Origin: Lentisphaeria bacterium
GTDB lineage: Bacteria > Verrucomicrobiota > Lentisphaeria > JABSQK01 > UBA12247
Length of the DNA stretch: 5,331 bases
Direction: 5' to 3'
NCBI GenBank assembly: GCA_003477185.1
Contig: DMTJ01000018.1
Location: 1 to 5,331 of the forward strand
Shown: positions 1 through 5,331 of the stretch, piece by piece
How the letters are laid out: each line of letters opens with the position of its first letter
How positions within the stretch are numbered: the first letter of the stretch is position 1
Program-made: the position numbers and the translations under genes
Notes under the pieces: generated by a model
What the model was told of the DNA's origin: nothing
Database searches by the model: none
What the model saw: the letters and a program-made list of their open reading frames with translations, nothing else

Positions 1-165
1 GCCGGCGGTGCCTGCCACAGCAAGTACGGTGAGCCAGAAGCCGTACGCGGCCTCACCCAGTGTCTCGATCATCTTGGGCGTGATTACCATGATGATGACG
101 ATCTGGAGCACAAGGCCCACGAACTTCAGAATGGAGCCAAACAGAAGATTTTTGGCTGTCGACAC
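1..165 (-). CDS. Polysaccharide/lipid-linked oligosaccharide flippase (Wzx/MATE-like), N-terminal fragment
   Basis: These are the first 55 codons of a membrane protein whose remainder lies beyond the left edge. The peptide opens VSTAKNLLFGSILKFVGLV, continues with a long hydrophobic helix (about residues 7-28) and the segment ITPKMIETLGEAAYGFWLTV (28-47), then enters a second hydrophobic helix. A basic or polar start, a first membrane helix, 'TP..I..LG...YG.W' and a second helix are typical of the N-terminus of polysaccharide biosynthesis flippases, which move undecaprenyl-linked sugar units across the inner membrane for O-antigen, capsule or exopolysaccharide. The GTG at 165 is the only usual start codon after the in-frame TAA at 183-181; a weak purine-rich GGACGG lies about 5 nt upstream. 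It sits downstream of a strong terminator (268-237), so it probably begins a separate transcription unit, though I see no convincing promoter in 166-236. The family is fairly sure; the substrate cannot be told. Confidence 0.72.
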   Translation of the reverse strand, partial: MSTAKNLLFGSILKFVGLVLQIVIIMVITPKMIETLGEAAYGFWLTVLAVAGTAG

Positions 166-236
166 AGGCGCCGTCCGAGTTTAGCTGGGTGGTGTTGGGA
201 AAGTTAGCTGCCTGCTATCAGGGCGCTATGATGTAA

Positions 237-268
237 AAAAGCGCAGAGCCCAAGGGCCCTGCGCTTTT
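237..268 (-). terminator. Intrinsic terminator after the small coiled-coil gene
   Basis: AAAAGCGCAG (237-246) pairs perfectly with CTGCGCTTTT (259-268). After one A-C mismatch the stem continues with three more G-C pairs (248-250 with 255-257), closing on a 4-nt loop. Read on the minus strand, the stem runs straight into six T residues (240-235), the classic Rho-independent layout, 26 nt past the TAA of the upstream small gene. The plus-strand side carries four T residues, so it could act weakly in both directions, but no plus-strand gene here ends at it. Confidence 0.9.
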
Positions 269-294
269 CCAGCCGAATAAGCCGTTAAGGCTGC

Positions 295-558
295 TTAGGC
301 GTTGCTCTTGAGCGAACTCACTTCTGCCTGAAGCTTCTCAATTTCCTTGAGTTTCGAGGAGATTGTATCCTCGACGCGGTCTTGGGTCACACGAGCGAGG
401 GAAGCTTCGATGCGGCCGAAAGCGCTCTCGTCAAATGCCTTGAAGAAGTTACGCAACTGCTGCGGAGTCATTTCGGCGAGACGATTGCGAAATTCTGCGT
501 GTTCTTTGCGAGTTCTTGCGACTTTGGCGCCACGCTCCGAGATTTTCTTCTTAGCCAT
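295..558 (-). CDS. Small basic coiled-coil protein of unknown function (87 aa)
   Basis: I do not recognise this protein. It is 87 residues long, has no Cys, Trp or Tyr, and is basic overall (19 Lys/Arg against 13 Asp/Glu). The N-terminus is strongly basic (MAKKKISERGAKVARTRK), followed by a helical middle containing TPQQLRNFFKAFDE (31-44). The C-terminal third has coiled-coil heptad spacing of hydrophobics (I66, I73, V80 with L76, L83). There is no signal peptide or membrane helix, so a cytoplasmic, possibly nucleic-acid-binding or oligomeric protein is a reasonable inference and no more. It looks like a real gene: AGGA lies 9 nt before the ATG, there is a plausible promoter further upstream, and a strong terminator follows 26 nt after the stop. 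It lies 98 nt downstream of the PIN-PhoH gene on the same strand, with no clear terminator between, so it may also be cotranscribed with it. The overlapping plus-strand frames lack such signals. Confidence 0.8.
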   Translation of the reverse strand: MAKKKISERGAKVARTRKEHAEFRNRLAEMTPQQLRNFFKAFDESAFGRIEASLARVTQDRVEDTISSKLKEIEKLQAEVSSLKSNA

Positions 559-594
559 GTTGGGTGTTCCTATCTAATGGATTCTGGGAGTCAG

Positions 595-624
595 ATACTA
601 TCCGCAATTCGCAGGTATTCGCAA
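595..624 (-). promoter_or_regulatory. Candidate sigma70-like promoter of the 87-aa gene
   Basis: On the minus strand TTGCGA (624-619, 4/6 match to the -35 consensus) is followed after 18 nt by TAGTAT (600-595, 4/6 match to the -10 consensus). Transcription would begin near 588, giving a leader of about 30 nt that contains the AGGA ribosome binding site (571-568). The arrangement is coherent but the boxes are imperfect, and a promoter of this quality can occur by chance. Confidence 0.4.
600..623. repeat. Three copies of a 7-bp motif (ATTCGCA/ATCCGCA) within a promoter region
   Basis: On the plus strand ATCCGCA (600-606), ATTCGCA (607-613) and ATTCGCA (617-623) follow one another, the last two being identical and separated by GGT. 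On the minus strand they read TGCGAAT, TGCGAAT, TGCGGAT. They fill the spacer and overlap both boxes of the candidate promoter for the 87-aa gene, which is where a repressor site would sit. A function is inference only. Confidence 0.45.
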
Positions 625-656
625 CTGTGAATTTGAATTGTAGATGTGTACAATGA

Positions 657-1988
657 TTAGAGTACATCACTTGCCAGCTCGGACAGTTCGGAACGTTCGC
701 CTTTGACCATGTTCACATGTGCGTAAAGATGCTGCCCCTTCATGCGCTCGATGAGGGTAGTTAAGCCATTTGAGTGACTGTCCAGATAGGGATGGTCAAT
801 CTGAAAAATATCACCGGTAAGGACAACTTTTGTGCCCTCTCCAGCCCTTGTAATAATGGTCTTAACTTCGTGCGGAGTCAGGTTCTGCGCTTCGTCGACG
901 ATAAAGTAAACGCCGACGAGGCTGCGTCCGCGGATGTAGGCGAGAGGGGCGAGCATCAAGCGATCATCACCGCGCATCTCGTTGATGCGGCGATCCATTT
1001 CACTGTTGTGCTTGAACTGGTTCTGGATGACTGCGAGATTATCGGCGAGCGGCTGCATATAGGGATCAAGCTTTGATTTTACATCACCGGGGAGGAAGCC
1101 GATATCGCGATTTCCGAGTGGGACAATGGGGCGTCCCTGCAGGATTTGTCGGTACCTCTCGTGTTGCTCGAGCGCTGCGGCAAGAGCAAGCAGGGTTTTG
1201 CCGGTTCCAGCTTTTCCGGCAATAGTGACGAGCTTTATTCTGGGGTCGAGAAGGGCATTGAGGGCAAATGTCTGCTCGGCGTTTCGGGGCAAGATGCCGT
1301 AGGCGTTGTTGCGATTGATTTTGTGTAGCATGCCGGAATCGGGGTCCATCCGGGAGAGTGCGGAATGCTTGCCATTCCGCAGGATAAAATACTCGTTGGG
1401 GAGTGGTTCAGACTCAAGGCTTAACTCGCCTGGGGCAATGCAGTTGGGGGCCTCGTAGAGTTTTGCGATCATCTCCGAGTGAATACTCTCGATTCTGCGG
1501 TATCCAGGGTAGAGGGTTGAGATGTCACCGACGTGATCATTGCGATAGTCATCTGCGGGAATGCCAAGAGACTTGGCCTTCATGCGCAGGTTTACGTCTT
1601 TGGAGACTAGGATGACCTGTCTGTCTGGATGCGCGCGACAGAGTGTGACAGCGACATTCAAGATGAGGTGGTCTGGCTTCCTCTCCGTGAAGGATTCGGA
1701 CAGCTCTTGGCGGTACTCGGTGTTGAGTTGGATCCGAATGCGGCCTAGTCCGGGGCCGATCTTCGCGCCTTCTTCGAACAGTCGCTCGTCTGCCAGGGCG
1801 TCGAGTTGACGCACGAAGTCCCGTGCGTGGAAGTTGATGATGTCATTCCCTTTCTTGAAGTGATCAAGCTCCTCGAGGACGGTGATTGGAATGACGACGT
1901 CGTTTTCCTGGAAGTGGTGGAGGCAACTGCTGTCGTGAAGGATGACGTTGGTGTCCAGGACGAAGAGCTTCGTGGTGGGATCTGGCAT
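657..1988 (-). CDS. phoH2: PIN-PhoH fusion ATPase/ribonuclease (PhoH2 type)
   Basis: A 443-residue cytoplasmic protein with two domains. Residues 7-150 form a PIN nuclease domain: FVLDTNVILHD opens it, and the acidic residues D12, E40, D106 and D131 (in VSKDVNLRMKAKSLGI) are placed as in metal-dependent PIN ribonucleases. Residues from about 225 onward form the PhoH P-loop ATPase: Walker A GKAGTGKT (258-265, K264), IRGRSL before Walker B FIVDEAQN (D365, E366), and the downstream TGDIFQID motif. The full length matches PhoH2/YlaK-type proteins, which in mycobacteria have been described as combining RNA unwinding and RNA cleavage; that activity is known for the family, not shown here. ATG 1988 is the first usable start, since an in-frame TAG lies further upstream and no other ATG/GTG/TTG precedes it. 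Oddly, no Shine-Dalgarno precedes it; instead CCTCCTT sits 3 nt before the ATG. It lies 111 nt downstream of the BFN gene, so joint transcription of these two nuclease genes is plausible. Confidence 0.95.
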   Translation of the reverse strand: MPDPTTKLFVLDTNVILHDSSCLHHFQENDVVIPITVLEELDHFKKGNDIINFHARDFVRQLDALADERLFEEGAKIGPGLGRIRIQLNTEYRQELSESFTERKPDHLILNVAVTLCRAHPDRQVILVSKDVNLRMKAKSLGIPADDYRNDHVGDISTLYPGYRRIESIHSEMIAKLYEAPNCIAPGELSLESEPLPNEYFILRNGKHSALSRMDPDSGMLHKINRNNAYGILPRNAEQTFALNALLDPRIKLVTIAGKAGTGKTLLALAAALEQHERYRQILQGRPIVPLGNRDIGFLPGDVKSKLDPYMQPLADNLAVIQNQFKHNSEMDRRINEMRGDDRLMLAPLAYIRGRSLVGVYFIVDEAQNLTPHEVKTIITRAGEGTKVVLTGDIFQIDHPYLDSHSNGLTTLIERMKGQHLYAHVNMVKGERSELSELASDVL

Positions 1989-1991
1989 CTG

Positions 1992-2063
1992 AAGGAGGGA
2001 GTTTCCATGGGTGGTGACTTTTGGGGGCTTAAACTATTGAGTTACTCGCTCGGCCCCCACTGA
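1992..2063 (+). other. Candidate 18-codon small ORF with textbook Shine-Dalgarno, antisense in the BFN-phoH gap
   Basis: On the plus strand AAGGAGG (1992-1998) is followed after 8 nt by ATG (2007), which opens an 18-codon frame ending at TGA (2061-2063): MGGDFWGLKLLSYSLGPH. The ribosome binding site is a perfect match to the consensus at ideal spacing, and the peptide lies almost wholly in the gap between two minus-strand genes. Against it: no clear plus-strand promoter upstream, no evidence of conservation, and such an ORF can arise by chance. It might be a real small peptide, or just the mirror image of the odd phoH leader. Confidence 0.2.
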
Positions 2064-2099
2064 GTAGGCAGCAGCGTGCAGTGGAAAGAAATCTCGTGC

Positions 2100-2663
2100 T
2101 CAATGCCGAGCTTCTTCCTCGGAGATGCGGTCGCGGATCCTGGCTGCGTCTTCGTAGCGTTCTTCGCGAATGGCCTTTGCTAGTGCGGCAGAGAGGCTGT
2201 CTGGGACTGGGGTATCGGCCTCGACCTCGCCGCCAGTGGCAGCTTCGCCAATGGAGCCGTTTACGCTGATGCCCGCCTGCTCAATAATGCTGGAGTTTAC
2301 CCAGATCGGCACGCCGAAGCGGAGGGCAAGGGCGATGGCATCAGACGGGCGCGAGTCAACGTCGAGGGTGCCGCCTCCATTATTCAGGAAGATTCGCGCG
2401 TAAAATGTGCCGTCGCGTAATTCGGTGACCTGCACTTTTTCTAGGGTGCATTCTAGGGTCTCGAGCACGCTCTTGAATAAGTCGTGGGAAAGCGGTCTGG
2501 GGAAGCTCTGGTTGTTATAGGCTGCGGCGATGGACTGCGCTTCCGCGGCCCCGATGCAGATCGGCAGGACATACTCGCCATCTTGTCGGCGCAGAAAGAC
2601 GATAAAGCCGAGCTTGCTCAAGGAGATATTCTCGATTCTCACTTCCACAAACGTCTGGTCCAT
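2100..2663 (-). CDS. Bifunctional nuclease family protein (BFN/DUF151) with C-terminal UVR motif
   Basis: A 187-residue soluble protein. Residues 1-130 are a BFN domain: the signature pieces VLPICIGAAEAQSIA (32-46), RPLSHDLF (56-63) and DSRPSDAIALALRFGVPIWV (103-122) match the family closely. An acidic, flexible linker (about 131-156) leads to a C-terminal UVR-type helical hairpin, LAKAIREERYEDAARIRDRI, of the kind found in UvrB/UvrC and Clp-associated proteins, where it mediates protein contacts. Plant BFN proteins are reported to have DNase and RNase activity; bacterial members are mostly uncharacterised, so nuclease function here rests on family membership. ATG 2663 is preceded by GGAG at 8 nt spacing (2675-2672), and the N-terminus MDQTFVEVRIENIS fits the usual family start. 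The gene is first in a possible minus-strand unit with the PIN-PhoH gene and is divergent from the permease gene. Confidence 0.93.
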   Translation of the reverse strand: MDQTFVEVRIENISLSKLGFIVFLRRQDGEYVLPICIGAAEAQSIAAAYNNQSFPRPLSHDLFKSVLETLECTLEKVQVTELRDGTFYARIFLNNGGGTLDVDSRPSDAIALALRFGVPIWVNSSIIEQAGISVNGSIGEAATGGEVEADTPVPDSLSAALAKAIREERYEDAARIRDRISEEEARH

Positions 2664-2727
2664 CTCGCCGTCTCCCGATCCGTTGGCAACAGGCTGATGG
2701 GGGATCTGCCGCCATCACCTATCCCTA

Positions 2728-2756
2728 AAGGTAGCGAGACTGGTCCCCTCTGTCAA
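2728..2756 (-). promoter_or_regulatory. Sigma70-like promoter of the BFN gene
   Basis: On the minus strand a perfect TTGACA (2756-2751) is followed after exactly 17 nt by TACCTT (2733-2728), a 3/6 match to the -10 consensus. Transcription would start near 2721, leaving a leader of just under 60 nt before the BFN ATG at 2663. The -35 box and spacing are very good and the -10 is mediocre. For the divergent permease gene I see no equally good promoter in 2664-2888. Confidence 0.5.
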
Positions 2757-2888
2757 TGCCCGAGGGCAGGGTTTCACTCAGTTTTGGACGAGCTGGCTAA
2801 TTTTACGCTCTGCGCGAGTGTAACGGCCCGATTTTTCCCGACACAGACTCGATGCCTACCGTGTGACGCACGGAGCTCAGGGGGTTTA

Positions 2889-3851
2889 ATGACTGCAGCA
2901 GTGGCCGGTACAGAGGTGATTTGGCCCTTGATTATTGTGTTGGGTGCTTCGATCGGGACCTTGTCCGGGCTTTTTGGCGTGGGCGGGGCTTTTCTGCTGA
3001 CGCCTGCGTTGCGCATTCTCTTTGGCATCCCTTTCATCACGGCGATCGGGAGCGACTTGCTGATGATCACGATCACTGGCGGTCTGTCCGCATGCAAGTA
3101 CAAGCGCGCGGGGCGAGTGGATGTGAAGCTGGGGCTGTTGATGGCCGCTGGGGCACTGCCGGGCGTCCAGTTAGGAAAGTGGCTCTTGGACCTTCTGGAC
3201 AGCGGAGCGCAGACCTTCACGATCGCGCATGGCGAGTTTAGCCTTCTTGACTTGGTCATGAAGTCTCTGTTTCTCGTACTGTTGACCGGCGTGGGGATTT
3301 CGATCGCGCGGGAGTCTCGCGGCAAGACGGATGCTGACGCAGAGGTGCAGACAGGGCTGTCAAAGCGCTTGCGAGCGATCGGAGCTGGCCCGTCGATCGA
3401 GCTTTCGGACGGGTCCGGAAGCTTGTGCATCTGGGTGCCGCTGTGCCTGGCGTTTGCCGTGGCTGTTCTGACCGGGTTGATGGGCGTTGGCGGCGGCTTC
3501 ATCATGCTGCCACTTCTGGTTTACGTGCTTGGTGTACCGACCCATACGGCGGTGGGCACCAGTGCGCTGTACGTGATGTTCGCGGCGGGTTTTGGCGCTA
3601 CCGCCAACCTGCTGACGGCCACGCCGGTCGGGGCGGGGAACTGGCAGGTTGGCAATGTGGACCTGCTGCTTGTGGCGTTCCTGTTTGCCGGGTCTTTCGT
3701 CGGCGTGCAGGTTGGCGTGCGGCTGGCTGAAAAGTTTGGTGGTGCCAAGATTCGTCGGTATTTCGCGCTGGTGCTTGCTGCCGGATCACTGATGATCATC
3801 AGTGATCTTGTGTTGACGATTACCGGTGTGACTGGCGGCGGCGGGCACTGA
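2889..3851 (+). CDS. TauE/SafE family membrane permease
   Basis: A 320-residue polytopic inner-membrane protein. It shows the two-fold family repeat: GLFGVGGAFLLTPAL (27-41) with GIPFITAIGSDLLM in the first half, and GLMGVGGGFIMLPLL (196-210) with GVPTHTAVGTSALY in the second. Hydrophobic helices lie roughly at 10-45, 48-66, 79-91, 118-138, 182-240, 258-275 and 295-312. The halves are joined by a charged, probably cytoplasmic, linker (about 140-177). Family members export or import sulfite, sulfoacetate, taurine or related organic anions; the substrate cannot be read from sequence. I chose ATG 2889, with AGGGGG (2879-2884) 4 nt upstream, because the membrane protein begins right there. The frame stays open back to an ATG at 2484, but that extension runs antisense through the BFN gene and encodes nothing like this family. 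The 3' end contains a perfect 24-bp palindrome (3784-3807). The dipeptidase gene follows after 118 nt on the same strand. Confidence 0.92.
   Translation: MTAAVAGTEVIWPLIIVLGASIGTLSGLFGVGGAFLLTPALRILFGIPFITAIGSDLLMITITGGLSACKYKRAGRVDVKLGLLMAAGALPGVQLGKWLLDLLDSGAQTFTIAHGEFSLLDLVMKSLFLVLLTGVGISIARESRGKTDADAEVQTGLSKRLRAIGAGPSIELSDGSGSLCIWVPLCLAFAVAVLTGLMGVGGGFIMLPLLVYVLGVPTHTAVGTSALYVMFAAGFGATANLLTATPVGAGNWQVGNVDLLLVAFLFAGSFVGVQVGVRLAEKFGGAKIRRYFALVLAAGSLMIISDLVLTITGVTGGGGH
3784..3807. repeat. Perfect 24-bp palindrome inside the permease gene, with three GATC sites
   Basis: The arm GATCACTGATGA (3784-3795) is followed without a gap by its exact reverse complement (3796-3807). GATC occurs at 3784, 3794 and 3804, exactly 10 bp apart, with TGATCA at the centre. 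The stretch encodes SLMIISD in the last membrane helix of the permease. As RNA it could fold into a 10-bp stem with a GAUC tetraloop. The symmetry is certain; any role is unknown. Confidence 0.9.
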
Positions 3852-3880
3852 GCGGCACCGCCCGGTTCTTCCACCGTACG

Positions 3881-3908
3881 TTAATCGCACGCAAACGCGC
3901 GCTATAGG
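3881..3908 (+). promoter_or_regulatory. Weak candidate promoter of the dipeptidase gene
   Basis: TTAATC (3881-3886, 3/6 match to -35) and TATAGG (3903-3908, 4/6 match to -10) are 16 nt apart, about 60 nt before the pepD ATG, in the 118-nt gap after the permease stop. No convincing terminator separates the two genes, only a short GC stem around the permease stop (3842-3846 with 3860-3864) without a T run, so readthrough from the permease gene is an equally good explanation for pepD expression. Confidence 0.22.
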
Positions 3909-3969
3909 TAGACGTTACGCCGGGTCCCGCCTACATTGGCCCGTCGCGGACCCCATCTAGAAGAAGCCT

Positions 3970-5331
3970 ATGGCCCTAAGCTCACTTTTTACCGGCCCTG
4001 CCGAGCGTCCTTGGCGGTTCTTTCAGAACATCTGTTCGATCCCGCGACCATCGGGTTGCGAGGAGCGGCTCCGCAGGTACTTGCGTGACTGGTCGGATGG
4101 GCACGGCTGGCCTCACCGGGTGGACGTGGCCGGAAATCTTGTGATCTGCGTGCCGGGACTGGGCGCTGCGGCTGGCGCGCCCACGCTGGTGCTACAAGGG
4201 CATTTAGACATGGTGTGTGAGAAGAACGTGGATTCCGAGCACAACTTCATGCGTGATGGCATTGTTGCCAGCGTCGCGGGAGACTGGGTCGTGGCGGATG
4301 GTACAACGTTGGGGGCGGACAACGGTGTGGCGGTCGCCTTGGGCTGTGCTCTCGTGACGGAGAAGCTGGCTAATCGCTGCCCGATCGAACTGCTGTTCAC
4401 GGTGGATGAAGAGGTCGGCCTGACTGGCGCGCAGAAGCTGGATCCGAGCATTGTGTCTGGCCGCCAAATCTTGAACTTGGACAGCGAAGAGGATGGGGTT
4501 TTTACCATCAGTTGTGCAGGTGGGGTGGATCTGCAGGTAAAGGTCCCTGTAGAGTTGCAGACTGGACATCACGACGGCTGGCACGCGGGAGTACGCGGGC
4601 TGCGCGGTGGGCACTCGGGTGTAAACATTCACGAGGAGCGCGCGAACGCAATTCACGTATTGGCCGATTGGTTAGCTGCGTTGCAGGTGGGCGTGCACTC
4701 TTTTCACGGCGGCAATAAGAAGAACGCCATCCCACGTGAGGCGTATGCGCTGGTGTCGGGCTGCAGCGAGTCGGATCTCGAACGTACCCGCCAGACGGTT
4801 CAGGCATCCCTAGCCAATGAACCGAACGTGGAGTTGTACTGGCACCAAGTCTCCGTCCCACACTGTCGCGTGGGAGCAAATATCGCCAAACTAATTCATG
4901 CTTTGCCGCAGGGGGTGCTGGACTGGGATCCTCATTGCCAGGGGATGGTTCGGACCTCAGCCAGCCTAGGGGTCGCTGCGTTCTCGGGCGAGGCAATCGT
5001 ATTAACGATGCACGGCAGGTCGTCATCAGAAGCAGAGCGAGAGCGAATGGTGGAACGGGTGCGCACGATCGCCGGGGCATTCGGTTGTGGCTTTCACAGC
5101 GACGGCGATTACCCGGGCTGGGACCCAAATCCGGACAGCGCCTTGCTGACGCATGCGATCGCGGCCTATCGGGAATGTTTAGGCAAGTCGCCGGTGGTGA
5201 AGGGAATTCACGCAGGACTGGGGACGGGAATTATCGGCAAGCGCGTGGGGACGGGAGAGCTTCTCTCGGTAGGCCCGCAGATCGAGAACGCCCATTCGCC
5301 GGATGAACGGCTGCACATCGCGTCGTTCGAG
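3970..5331 (+). CDS. pepD: Aminoacyl-histidine dipeptidase (PepD type, M20C metallopeptidase), C-terminus cut by window edge
   Basis: 454 codons are present and the frame is still open at the right edge; comparison with E. coli PepD (about 485 aa) suggests only 25-30 residues are missing. PepD enzymes are cytoplasmic di-zinc peptidases that split dipeptides such as Xaa-His. The metal and catalytic residues all line up: QGHLDMV (H78, D80), TTLGADNG (bridging D117), VDEEVG (general base E147, ligand E148), LNLDSEEDG (D171) and AHSPDER (H442). The family motifs RGGHSG (213-217 region) and YPGWDPN are also intact. One oddity: the usual HAGLECG reads HAGLGTG (414-420), replacing the conserved Glu-Cys with Gly-Thr. 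ATG 3970 is the first start after an in-frame TAG at 3958-3960; the ribosome binding site is only a weak purine run (AGAAGAAG). No signal peptide is seen. It follows the permease gene by 118 nt, with no obvious functional link. Confidence 0.95.
   Translation, partial: MALSSLFTGPAERPWRFFQNICSIPRPSGCEERLRRYLRDWSDGHGWPHRVDVAGNLVICVPGLGAAAGAPTLVLQGHLDMVCEKNVDSEHNFMRDGIVASVAGDWVVADGTTLGADNGVAVALGCALVTEKLANRCPIELLFTVDEEVGLTGAQKLDPSIVSGRQILNLDSEEDGVFTISCAGGVDLQVKVPVELQTGHHDGWHAGVRGLRGGHSGVNIHEERANAIHVLADWLAALQVGVHSFHGGNKKNAIPREAYALVSGCSESDLERTRQTVQASLANEPNVELYWHQVSVPHCRVGANIAKLIHALPQGVLDWDPHCQGMVRTSASLGVAAFSGEAIVLTMHGRSSSEAERERMVERVRTIAGAFGCGFHSDGDYPGWDPNPDSALLTHAIAAYRECLGKSPVVKGIHAGLGTGIIGKRVGTGELLSVGPQIENAHSPDERLHIASFE

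Noticed and set aside
605..640. Inverted repeat CAATTC...GAATTG and a short nested stem between phoH and the small gene, as a phoH terminator.
   Set aside because: The paired segments are short and AT-rich, separated by a long loop and lacking a T run, so termination there is not supported.
1745..2008. An 87-codon minus-strand ORF (METPSFRC...) overlapping the phoH start in another frame, reminiscent of the small phoAT gene that overlaps phoH2 in mycobacteria.
   Set aside because: It is extremely Ser/Thr-rich as expected from an out-of-frame reading of the PIN domain, and has no ribosome binding site before its ATG.
2057..2084. Inverted repeat CCACTG/CAGTGG after the BFN gene, as a possible terminator.
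   Set aside because: The stem is only 6 bp with a 16-nt loop and no T run on either strand.
2784..2812. TTGGAC at 2784 as the -35 box of a permease promoter.
   Set aside because: No acceptable -10 box lies 16-18 nt downstream; TAATTT at 2798 is only 8 nt away.
2484..2888. A 135-codon upstream extension of the permease reading frame, starting at ATG 2484.
   Set aside because: It runs antisense through the BFN gene and the promoter region, encodes no family-like sequence, and the permease starts naturally at ATG 2889 with its own ribosome binding site.
2774..3505. A 243-codon minus-strand ORF opposite the permease gene.
   Set aside because: It is low in hydrophobic structure and rich in Pro/Ser/Arg, with no recognisable domain; the plus strand encodes a clear TauE/SafE protein.
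3842..3864. GC stem (CGGGC/GCCCG) spanning the permease stop codon, as a possible terminator.
   Set aside because: The stem is 5 bp with a 13-nt loop and is followed by GGTTCTTCC rather than a T run.
4508..5128. A 206-codon minus-strand ORF opposite the dipeptidase gene.
   Set aside because: Its composition (Arg/Pro/Ser-rich) is that of an antisense shadow, and the plus strand carries a fully conserved PepD enzyme over the same bases.

Overview
The window looks like ordinary chromosomal housekeeping DNA from a moderately GC-rich bacterium. The gene families (PIN-PhoH ATPase, BFN nuclease with a UVR tail, TauE/SafE permease, M20C dipeptidase, Wzx-like flippase) suit a member of the Acidobacteriota (Terriglobia-like). 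That placement is an impression from family resemblance, not a database result. I see no rRNA, tRNA, CRISPR array, insertion sequence or phage gene, and no stretch over 300 bases without a gene.

Left half, minus strand (read right to left): a bifunctional-nuclease (BFN/DUF151) gene with a C-terminal UVR motif (2663-2100), then a PIN-PhoH ATPase/nuclease gene (1988-657), then a small basic coiled-coil protein of unknown function (558-295), closed by a strong intrinsic terminator (268-237). A good sigma70-like promoter (TTGACA-N17-TACCTT) lies upstream of the BFN gene, and no clear terminator lies between these three genes, so they may form one transcription unit. The small gene also has its own plausible promoter. 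Beyond the terminator, the first 55 codons of a membrane flippase (165-1) run off the left edge.

Right half, plus strand: a TauE/SafE-family permease (2889-3851) transcribed divergently from the BFN gene, then an aminoacyl-histidine dipeptidase, PepD type (from 3970), which runs off the right edge and probably lacks only about its last 25-30 residues. The permease probably moves small sulfur-containing or other organic anions across the inner membrane, and the dipeptidase recycles dipeptides in the cytoplasm. Nothing ties the two functionally beyond adjacency.

The points most worth a second look are: a perfect 24-bp palindrome in the permease gene carrying three GATC sites exactly 10 bp apart; a tiny plus-strand ORF with a textbook Shine-Dalgarno in the BFN-phoH gap, mirrored by a phoH leader that carries an anti-Shine-Dalgarno sequence instead of a ribosome binding site; a triplicated 7-bp motif inside the promoter of the small unknown gene; and an unusual substitution in the conserved HAGLECG motif of the dipeptidase. 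I found no convincing new multi-gene system.
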